Below are positions 53,648 through 61,476 of a DNA stretch of 64,000 bases, piece after piece. The notes below the pieces were generated by a model, which ran no database searches, was not told the origin of the DNA, and saw only the letters and a program-made list of their open reading frames with translations. Made by a program: the position numbers and the translations under genes. This stretch comes from Haliea sp. (GTDB lineage: Bacteria; Pseudomonadota; Gammaproteobacteria; Pseudomonadales; Halieaceae). Where the stretch lies: assembly GCA_002692965.1 (NCBI GenBank), contig NZNC01000017.1, forward strand, positions 88,199 to 152,198, read 5' to 3'. Numbering within the stretch: the first letter of the stretch is position 1; each line of letters opens with the position of its first letter.

Positions 53648-56128
53648 ATGCCCCAGTGTTTCCGGCAGTTACCCCTGGCTTGCGCCCTCTCTCTCCTTTC
53701 CGCCGCCTCCCAGGCCCAGGTTCTCGAAGAAGTGATCGTCACCGCGCAGAAGCGCGCCGAGAGCCTCCAGGACGTGCCGATTTCGGTGTCCGCGATGCAG
53801 GGCGAGAAACTGCAGAGTGCCGGCATCCCCAATATGCAGGCGCTCTCCGACCATGTCCCCAACCTGTATATCGCCGCTGCGTCGGTGAACACCAACATCT
53901 ACATGCGCGGGGTCGGCTCTGGCAACAACCAGGGCTTCGAGCAGTCGGTCGGCATGTACGTCGACGGGGTCTACATGGGCCGCGGCCGGCAGTACCGGGC
54001 CGGCTTCCTCGACCTGGAACGGGTGGAAGTGCTGCGCGGCCCCCAGGGAACCCTGTTTGGCAGGAATACCGTGGCGGGGGCCATTAACGTGATATCCGCC
54101 TCCCCCGACCCGGGCGGCGACCTGGAGGGCGAAATTGCCCTCTCCGCCGAATCCCACGACGGCCGTATCGCCGAGGGCTTCGTCCAGGGCTCTCCCAGCG
54201 ATACCCTGGCCATGCGCCTGGGCTTCAAATACCGGGAAACCGACGGCTACATGGACAACGACTTCCTGGACACCAGTGAGGGTCAGATCGAGGAGAGCGG
54301 GCTGCGGCTGACCACGGTGTGGGAGCCAAGCGACGACCTGACCATCAACTTCAAATACAGCACCATGGAGCACGATCGTGTGGGCTCCCCCTCCACGACC
54401 AGGCTCTACCTGGCAGACCCGGCGGCGCGGGACGCCCTGTTCCCCAATCGCTCGGCCTTCGCGACCATCGGCTACCTGCTGACCGACACCTTTTTTCCCG
54501 ACTTTAATGAGATCACACAACGCGATTTCGTGGCCTACAAGGACAATGGTTATGGCAACAGTCGCGCGGATGGCCTGGGGCTGGGTCAATATCCCGATGG
54601 CACCGATGAGGAGTACGACACCCTGGTGCTGAATGTGGACTACGAGCTACCCGGGGGCACCCTGACCTCGGTCACCGGCTGGACCACCTACGAGTTCGTG
54701 GACGGCGTGGACGTGGACTGGCTGCCCCTGCAGTTCATCCACCGCGACGACGTCCAGGAGTTCGAGCAGTTCAGCCAGGAATTCCGCTTTGCCTCCCCCG
54801 GTGGCGACTTCTTCGACTATGTCGTGGGCGGCTATTACGAGACCAACGACCTGGAGATCGACCGCCGCGTCACCATTGACCTGAACGCCGATGGCCTGGT
54901 GCCGCAGCTGCTCGGGGTCAACAGCCTGTTTACCCTGCTCACCGGGGGCGCTTATACGGCCAACCAGCTGGCGCGCAACCACTATCACCAATAGGATGCC
55001 GAGTCCTGGGCAGTGTTTGGCCAGGGCACCTTTAACCTTCGGGACGACCTGCGGGTCAGCATCGGGCTGCGCTACACGGAAGAGGAGAAGGACGTGGTCA
55101 GCACCCAGTTTGTCAGCGATGACCTGACGGGACTGGGCACACCTACTGACAATTACTTCGCTCTGCAGATTGAGGCCACCAACTTCAACAGCTATCCCTT
55201 CGATTTCCGCGAGGACCGCAAGACCGACAAGTGGATCCCCTCGATCAACGTCCAGTGGGATGTCACCCCGGACAGCATGCTCTATGCCAGCTTCTCCCAG
55301 GGCTTCAAGAGCGGCGGCTTCACCGACGCCGACGACCAGGAGCCCGGCCAGCTGGCGCCGGGCAGCTTCCCCTGCGTCCCGGGCCAGCCCCTGGAAGCCT
55401 GCTACGACCCGACCGTACCCAACGATGATTTCGAGTTCGAGGACGAGGAAGTCGATGCCTTCGAGATCGGCGGCAAGCACATGCTCTTCGGCAGCCAGCT
55501 GATGGTGAACTGGGCCGCGTTCTACACCCTTTACGACAACCTGCAGACCTCGATCTTCAAGGGCATCAGCTTTGGCGTCACCAATGCCGCCAAATCGGAG
55601 ATTCAGGGGGTCGAGGTCGATCTGCTCTGGCAGGCTACCGACCGCCTGCGTCTGGGCCTGAATGGCGCCTGGCTGGACGCCACCTACGACGAGTTCCGCA
55701 ACGCGCCCTGCACCGCTATCCAGCTCGATGTGGATCCGGACTGCGGTACCGAGTTCGGCTTTACCAACAACGACCTGTCCGGTGAGCGCACCATGTTTGC
55801 GCCGGAGTACACCGCCTCGCTGACCTTCGATTATGCCCTGCCCCTGGACAACGGCCTGGAGCTGTTCTCATCGGGCGAGGTCAACTACCGGGATGACTTC
55901 GAGCCGGGTGGTGACAATGACCCCCTCGACCGCATCGACAGCTACTCGAAGACCAACCTGCGGCTGGGGATCCGTGGGGAACAGTGGGAGCTGATGGCCT
56001 ATGGACGCAACATCTTCGACAAGGAGATCTATGTCCAGAGCTTCGATACCCCGGTGCTGGCGGGAACCCACAGCCAGTTTATCGACGAGGGCCGCATCGT
56101 CGGGGCGCGCATCCAGTACCGCTTCTAG
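53648..56128 (+). pseudogene. TonB-dependent receptor interrupted by one in-frame amber codon
   Basis: The two halves are in the same frame: 53648-54994 (448 aa, ends NHYHQ-stop) and, directly after the TAG at 54992-54994, DAESWAVFGQGTF continuing to 56128 (ends ARIQYRF). Together they make a normal receptor of about 826 codons: signal peptide MPQCFRQLPLACALSLLSAA, TonB/plug entry EEVIVTAQKRAESLQDVPIS, plug ERVEVLRGPQGTLFGRN and a 22-strand barrel ending in Phe. Such receptors import siderophores, vitamin B12 or glycans. Everything but the TAG is intact, so it is a very young pseudogene, a suppressed codon or a sequencing error. Confidence 0.9.
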
Positions 56129-56183
56129 CGGGACGCGCAGGCCGCGGGTGACGATCAACCATCCCCCAGGGAGCAAGTAATAC

Positions 56184-56220
56184 AAAAAGCCCCGCCGACA
56201 ACCGCCGGCGGGGCTTTTTT
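56184..56220. terminator. Bidirectional terminator between the receptor and the TolC-OmpA gene
   Basis: Stem GCCCCGCCG (56189-56197) / CGGCGGGGC (56206-56214) flanked by five A on the left and six T on the right. It serves the plus-strand receptor gene and the convergent minus-strand gene. Confidence 0.9.
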
Positions 56221-56277
56221 CTTGCCGGGCCGCTCACCAAAGGCAGCTACCCGGGCCAGGTTGGCAACGCACCGGAC

Positions 56278-58086
56278 TCAGACGCCGCTGCTGTCGAGAA
56301 CCAGATCAACCCGGCGATTCTGAGCCCGGCCCTCGGCAGTCGCGTTGCTGGCAATCGGCTGCGTTTCACCAAAACCGAGCGCCGAGATCTGCGCAGGGTC
56401 GACACCGTGCTTGCTAATCATCATAAGCCGCACGGCCTTGGCCCGCCGGTCGGACAGCCACAGGTTGTACTCATCGGTCCCGGAACTGTCGGCATGCCCC
56501 TCAATGATCGCCTTGACCGCCGGGTTTTCCTTGAGGAAAGCCGCCGCCCGCTGGATCTCGACATCGTAGTCCTGGGTGATCACCGAGGAGTTGTGGGCAA
56601 ACTGCACATTCAGTGACACGGCAATGCGGTTCTCGCCCGCATCCCGGTAACGGCCGTTGCTGGCACTAGCCAGGTTGGCCAGCAGGGCCTCCTTGTCGAC
56701 CGTCACCTCGCGAGGCGCCTCCGGGGGACACAGGGGCTGACCATTCTCGTCATCACCGCGTGCCAGCTCGAGATTCATCTCGTCGATCTGTTCCTGATTG
56801 AGACCGTCGACACTCAGCGCCGACAGCAGCAACCCCATATTGGCCAGGGTGCGTGCCTTGGCCGTGCGCAGGGTCGCTTCGGCCGTCACATAGGCACGCT
56901 GGGTATCGAAGTACTCGTTCTGCGAATCCAGCAGGTCGAGTAGCGTGCGCTGACCGAGGTCAAACTGATCCTGGTAGGCACGGCGGGTCTTGTCCTGGGA
57001 CAGCCGATTGCGGTCCAGATAGACCACCTGTTGCTCCAGGGCCTGGATATCGTTGAAGGCAATCATGGTTTCCTGACGCACGTTCAGGCAGGCCTGCTTG
57101 CGCTCCTCCACCGCGGAGTTATAGCGGTTGTAGAACTCCCGCTTGCGGGCACTGTCGGCACCGCCACGGAACAGGTTGTAATTGAAGACCAGCTCCAGGG
57201 CCTGCTCGTCGTAACGCCCCTCCAGCCCGTCGGTATCGTGCTCCACCTCATTCCGATAGCGCAGATCCACCTGCGGCATGAAGGGGGCATTGGTCTGGTT
57301 GAGCTGCGCCTGGACCGAGCGCAGGTTCTCGATCGCCGCGTTGATCTCCGGGCTGCGCTCGTAGGCGATATTCAGCGTCGCACTGCGCTCCGAGGGGATC
57401 AGGCTGGTCGGCATGCTGGGAAGCTCCAGCTCGCTGGCAGGCAGGTCACCCACGACCCGCTGGAAGCGGGTCTGCACATCGTGCAGGTTGGTCATTTCGG
57501 TCAGCAAGTTGGACTCCGCGAGTGCGACCCGGGCCGCCGCCTGATCCAGATCCACCCCCTGGCTGACACCGCCGCCGGTTCTCTCGGCGATCTTGTCATA
57601 GACTTCCCGGTGGAAAACGTAGTTTTCCTCGGCAAACTTCACCAGCTGCTGGTAGCGCACGGTATCGAAATAGGCCTGGGCCGCCTCCAGGGCAACCTGC
57701 TGGGAAGCACGCTGGAGCTCGTAATACTGGCTCAGCTTCTCAAAACCCAGGCTGCGCACTTCCTCGCGGGTCTGGAAGCCGTCAAAGAGCATCTGGGTGA
57801 TCGTCAGGCGCGCTGCGTCACGGGTGTAGCGCCCCAGGTCGACCAGCGGCGTCTCGCGCTCTTCCCGGCCAATTTCGGCACTCACGTCAACACTGGGGAG
57901 GTAGCCCCCCACCGCCGCACGCTGGGCTTCCGCCGACGCGGCAAAGTTGTACCAGGCGGCGTTGGTACGCGGGTTGGTCATCACCGCCTGGGTCACCGCA
58001 GACTGAAAATCCTTCACGGGCTGGGCGTTGGCCTGCATCCCCACCGCCATCACCGCGGCCCCAATCGCTGCTGCTAGTCGTTTCAT
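56278..58086 (-). CDS. TolC-family type I secretion outer-membrane protein fused to an OmpA domain
   Basis: 602 aa from the ATG at 58086 (MKRLAAAIGAAVMAVGMQAN), with AAAAGGGA upstream. Signal peptide, then a TolC-type barrel/tunnel domain of about 430 residues (repeats ending LLDLLDSQNEYFDTQRAYV). A C-terminal OmpA-like peptidoglycan-binding domain follows (NVQFAHNSSVITQDYDVE; IEGHADSSGTDEYN; LSDRRAKAVRLMM; AEGRAQNRRVDLVL). Such TolC-OmpA hybrids serve LapA-type adhesin exporters (AggA/LapE group). It is divergent from lapG and lapD. The frame extends further upstream without homology. Confidence 0.93.
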   Translation of the reverse strand: MKRLAAAIGAAVMAVGMQANAQPVKDFQSAVTQAVMTNPRTNAAWYNFAASAEAQRAAVGGYLPSVDVSAEIGREERETPLVDLGRYTRDAARLTITQMLFDGFQTREEVRSLGFEKLSQYYELQRASQQVALEAAQAYFDTVRYQQLVKFAEENYVFHREVYDKIAERTGGGVSQGVDLDQAAARVALAESNLLTEMTNLHDVQTRFQRVVGDLPASELELPSMPTSLIPSERSATLNIAYERSPEINAAIENLRSVQAQLNQTNAPFMPQVDLRYRNEVEHDTDGLEGRYDEQALELVFNYNLFRGGADSARKREFYNRYNSAVEERKQACLNVRQETMIAFNDIQALEQQVVYLDRNRLSQDKTRRAYQDQFDLGQRTLLDLLDSQNEYFDTQRAYVTAEATLRTAKARTLANMGLLLSALSVDGLNQEQIDEMNLELARGDDENGQPLCPPEAPREVTVDKEALLANLASASNGRYRDAGENRIAVSLNVQFAHNSSVITQDYDVEIQRAAAFLKENPAVKAIIEGHADSSGTDEYNLWLSDRRAKAVRLMMISKHGVDPAQISALGFGETQPIASNATAEGRAQNRRVDLVLDSSGV

Positions 58087-58387
58087 ACAGAGTTCCCTTT
58101 TAAAAATACCGCTTCTGAGCACCTGGGCGCCGGCACCCACCATAGTGACAGCAAGCCTGCCATGACTATAGTAAGCGCGAAGCACTGTGCAATGACCCCG
58201 CAGGAGTATAGGCCACAGCGGGCGCGACGGGTGTGCCCTGTGGGCTGATATCATGACGTGGTTCACAGAATAAGGGGCACGGACTTAGCCAGTCGCTGCC
58301 CCTGCCACGACGATGCCTGCTATCCTCACCCTTTAAGGTGCATGGAGCACCACGGCCCCCATACACAATAGACCAGAATTGGCTTCC

Positions 58388-59101
58388 ATGCGCATTCCAC
58401 CGCAACCGTTTCCCCTGATGCGCCCTGTCTGGCGGGCAGCGGCGCTACTGACCGTGGCGGTGGGACTCGGCGTAGTAGCGGATTCCGACCTGAACCGGAT
58501 GGAACGGCTGGCAGATGCGCGTTACGGCCCCGCTACCGGTGATCTGGTCGCCCGCTGGCGTGATCTGATCAATGAGACCTCCGGCATGCCGACCGCGGAC
58601 AAGCTGGCACGGGTAAATCGCTTTTTCAATCGTCAGGTACGCTGGCGACAGGACGTCGACATCTGGGGACAGAACGACTACTGGGCCACGCCGCTGGAAA
58701 CTCTCGGCCGACGGGAGGGCGACTGCGAGGACTTCAGTATCAGCAAATACATGACTCTGGTTCTCGCCGGCGTACCCGTGGAACAGTTGCGCATCACTTA
58801 CGTCAAGGCCGCCATGGGGGCCCCTGGCAGCGGACTGAGCCAGGCCCACATGGTGCTCGCCTGGTACGAGAGCCCGGGCGCTGAACCGCTCATCCTGGAT
58901 AACCTTGTCTCGGAAATCCGGCCCGCATCCCGTCGCCCGGACCTCAAGCCCGTATTCGGCTTCAACACCCAGGGACTCTGGGTTGGGGCAGCCACCCGGG
59001 CTGCCACGAATGATCCCGGGGCCCGCCTGTCACGCTGGCGAGACCTCCTGCAGCGCATGGCCGATGACGGCCTGTCGCCTGGCCCGCTAACCACGGAGTA
59101 A
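58388..59101 (+). CDS. lapG: LapG-type periplasmic cysteine protease
   Basis: 237 aa from the ATG at 58388 (a TTG 9 nt earlier is discarded). N-terminal hydrophobic signal (AALLTVAVGLGVVA). The bacterial transglutaminase-like Cys protease domain has the Cys in RREGDCEDFSISKY, His in SQAHMVLAWY and Asp in LILDNL. LapG cuts the N-terminal retention module of LapA-type adhesins when not held by LapD. It is followed 6 bp later by lapD, so they are one operon. Confidence 0.95.
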   Translation: MRIPPQPFPLMRPVWRAAALLTVAVGLGVVADSDLNRMERLADARYGPATGDLVARWRDLINETSGMPTADKLARVNRFFNRQVRWRQDVDIWGQNDYWATPLETLGRREGDCEDFSISKYMTLVLAGVPVEQLRITYVKAAMGAPGSGLSQAHMVLAWYESPGAEPLILDNLVSEIRPASRRPDLKPVFGFNTQGLWVGAATRAATNDPGARLSRWRDLLQRMADDGLSPGPLTTE

Positions 59102-59107
59102 GCATCC

Positions 59108-61042
59108 ATGTCACTTTACAAGCAACTCTGGCTGGCAATCATCTTCCTTCTGACGCTTGTCTTTGGGGGCAGCTTCGTGGTCAGCAGCCTCTCGGCCAAG
59201 AACTACCTGGAGCAGCAGTTGTTCATGAAGAACACGGACAATGCCGCAGCCCTGGCCCTGTCGCTGACCCAGCAGGAGGCGGACCCGGTGCTGCTGGAGC
59301 TGGTGCTCTCGGCCCAGTTCGATACCGGCCACTACCAGTTGATCGAATTGCGCGGCCCGACCGGCGAGATTCTGGTCCGCCGGGAAGATGACAGTCGCCC
59401 GGCCGAAGCACCGGCCTGGTTCACGCGCCTGCTACCGATTGATGTTGAGCCCGGTGTGGCTCAGGTGCAGAAAGGCTGGCAGCAGATCGGTACCTTGACC
59501 CTGCGCAGCCACTCCCGTTTCGCCTATCGCGAACTCTGGGAAAGCACCCAGAAGCTGGCCCTGGTGTTCCTGATTGCCATGCTGGCCGCAGGCCTGTTGG
59601 GCAGCTACCTGTTGCGGATCATCCTGCGCCCCCTGGGCGACGTCGTCGCCCAGGCAGAGGCGATCGGCCAGCGCCGCTTCATCACCACGCCAGAGCCCCG
59701 CACCCGGGAGTTCCGCCAGGTGGTAAGTGCCATGAACACGCTGTCGGAACGCGTCAAGCAGGCACTGAGCCAGGAAGCAGCGCGACTGGAGAAATGGCAG
59801 CGCGACAGCCATGTCGACCGGGTTACCGGCCTACTCAGCCGGGATACCTTCATGCAGGGACTGGAAACCCTGCTGGAAGACGACGACGTCAATGCTACCG
59901 GGGCCGTCACGCTGTTGCGACTGGTCGGGCTCGCGGAGCTGAACCAGAACTACGGGCGCAAGGCTATTGATGCGGTACTGGCAGAAATCGGCACCGCGGT
60001 GGGCAATATCGTCGGCAGTCACAGCCGCTGGAGTGCCTCGCGACTGAATGGCTCCGACTTCGCGCTGGTGGCCCCCCGCGCCGCCGACCCCAGGGCCATC
60101 GCCGAGGAAGTGCGCGACGGCATTGCCGAAGTCCTGGAGGCACGTAGCCTGCGCAGCGAAGTCAAACTACCCTGTGCCAGCACTATTTACGTGCATGATG
60201 ACAACATCACCCGGCTGATGACTCGTCTCGACGGTGCCCTGATCGCCGCCGACCGGGAAGATCACGGTGAGGTCAATGTGACCTATGCCGGCGACGTCCA
60301 GATGATGCCCGTGCGCGAACAGATGGCCTACTGGAAGAATGTGCTCGAGCTCGCCTTTCTGGACAACAAGTTCTCCCTGGACAGCTACCCCGTGGTTGGC
60401 CTCAATGGCAGCCTGCTGCATTTCGAGGCGCCGGTGCGACTGCAGGCTGATGGCGAGCAGCTGATGGCCGGGGCATTCCTGCCCTGGATCAACCGCCTGG
60501 AGATGTCCGGAGAACTGGACAAGTATGTCGTGGACCTGGCGCTCAGGTTGATTCCTGTTCGCGAGCAGCCGATCTGTATCAACCTCTCTGTCGGGGCACT
60601 GGTGGAGCCGGCTTTCCTGCTCTGGCTGAGCGATCGGCTTGCCGGCGCCGGCAAGGCCGGCAACCGACTCTGGATCGAACTGCCGGAAGCCATGGCTTTC
60701 CGCCACCTGGAAGCATTCAAGCGGCTGAGCGCCCGGGCCAAATCATTTGGCTGCAAGGTGGGCATCGAGCACGTCGGACATCAACTGTCCGACCTGAGCA
60801 AGCTGCACGATGTCGGCCTGGATTACCTCAAGGTCGACGCCAGCTTTATCCGCCATATTGACAACAATCCCGCCAATCAAACCCTGCTGCGGACACTTTG
60901 CACTGTGGGCCATTCGATTGGCGTCATGGTGATTGCGGAAGGCGTGCGCAGCAGCGAGGAATGGCGTCAGCTGGAGGACTTGGGCCTGGATGGCGCCACC
61001 GGCCCGGGTGTCACCGAAATGCGCGGCAAGGGCGGGCAGTAA
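59108..61042 (+). CDS. lapD: LapD-type c-di-GMP receptor with degenerate GGDEF and EAL domains
   Basis: 644 aa. TM1 (LWLAIIFLLTLVFGGSFVV), a periplasmic LapD/MoxY sensor domain (about 30-150), TM2 (LALVFLIAMLAAGLLGSYLL), a HAMP linker, then degenerate cyclase and phosphodiesterase domains. The GGDEF site reads NGSDF and the EAL site reads EAP (HFEAPVRL), so it binds rather than makes or breaks c-di-GMP. At high c-di-GMP LapD sequesters LapG and the adhesin stays on the surface. It directly follows lapG. Confidence 0.95.
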   Translation: MSLYKQLWLAIIFLLTLVFGGSFVVSSLSAKNYLEQQLFMKNTDNAAALALSLTQQEADPVLLELVLSAQFDTGHYQLIELRGPTGEILVRREDDSRPAEAPAWFTRLLPIDVEPGVAQVQKGWQQIGTLTLRSHSRFAYRELWESTQKLALVFLIAMLAAGLLGSYLLRIILRPLGDVVAQAEAIGQRRFITTPEPRTREFRQVVSAMNTLSERVKQALSQEAARLEKWQRDSHVDRVTGLLSRDTFMQGLETLLEDDDVNATGAVTLLRLVGLAELNQNYGRKAIDAVLAEIGTAVGNIVGSHSRWSASRLNGSDFALVAPRAADPRAIAEEVRDGIAEVLEARSLRSEVKLPCASTIYVHDDNITRLMTRLDGALIAADREDHGEVNVTYAGDVQMMPVREQMAYWKNVLELAFLDNKFSLDSYPVVGLNGSLLHFEAPVRLQADGEQLMAGAFLPWINRLEMSGELDKYVVDLALRLIPVREQPICINLSVGALVEPAFLLWLSDRLAGAGKAGNRLWIELPEAMAFRHLEAFKRLSARAKSFGCKVGIEHVGHQLSDLSKLHDVGLDYLKVDASFIRHIDNNPANQTLLRTLCTVGHSIGVMVIAEGVRSSEEWRQLEDLGLDGATGPGVTEMRGKGGQ

Positions 61043-61093
61043 ACCGCCCCAGCACCCCATCGATGTGGCGCCAGACCGGCGCCAGGGCTCCTG

Positions 61094-61408
61094 TCAATCC
61101 TCGCCCAGAAGGTCCAGCCGGTTACCCAGGCGACTGCGCAGCTGCTGGCGCATCAGCATCTTCTCCTGCGCAGAGGGCGGCAGCTCGGTAAACAGGATGA
61201 CACCCTTGTCGATCAGCAGCTCCACCACGTCTTCCAGCACCCGCACAAAGTCCTGGTCAGTGGCACTGAGTTCCTCGGCATAACCGCCAATACCGCGCAG
61301 AAAACCATGCATTTCCGGGTCGTCGGCCGCCACCAGCTCAAGGCCCTCGCCGGGCACCTGACTGACAGCGACAATACTTCCATCGGCATCCCGTCTGACA
61401 AAGGGCAT
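61094..61408 (-). CDS. Small conserved protein ('tryptophan synthase beta-like')
   Basis: 104 aa, MPFVRRDADGSIVAVSQVPG, followed by GLELVAADDPEMHGFLRGIG and a helical C-terminal part (FVRVLEDVVELLIDKGVILF and AQEKMLMRQQLRSRLGNRL). Gammaproteobacterial homologues are labelled 'tryptophan synthase subunit beta-like' without evidence for that activity. It lies on the same strand as the adhesin, just beyond the adhesin's terminator, in the lap locus. Function unknown. Confidence 0.8.
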   Translation of the reverse strand: MPFVRRDADGSIVAVSQVPGEGLELVAADDPEMHGFLRGIGGYAEELSATDQDFVRVLEDVVELLIDKGVILFTELPPSAQEKMLMRQQLRSRLGNRLDLLGED

Positions 61409-61423
61409 ATCGCCTCCCCCAAT

Positions 61424-61459
61424 AAAAAATCCCCGCTATCCTTGCGGACAACGGGGATT
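61424..61459 (-). terminator. Rho-independent terminator of the adhesin gene
   Basis: On the minus strand AATCCCCG... folds back on ...CGGGGATT (61459-61428; 11-14 bp including G-T pairs, GCAA loop) followed by a T-rich tract (complement of AAAAAA at 61424-61429). It starts 18 bp after the adhesin stop codon. Confidence 0.88.
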
Positions 61460-61476
61460 GATCATAGCCGAGTTGT

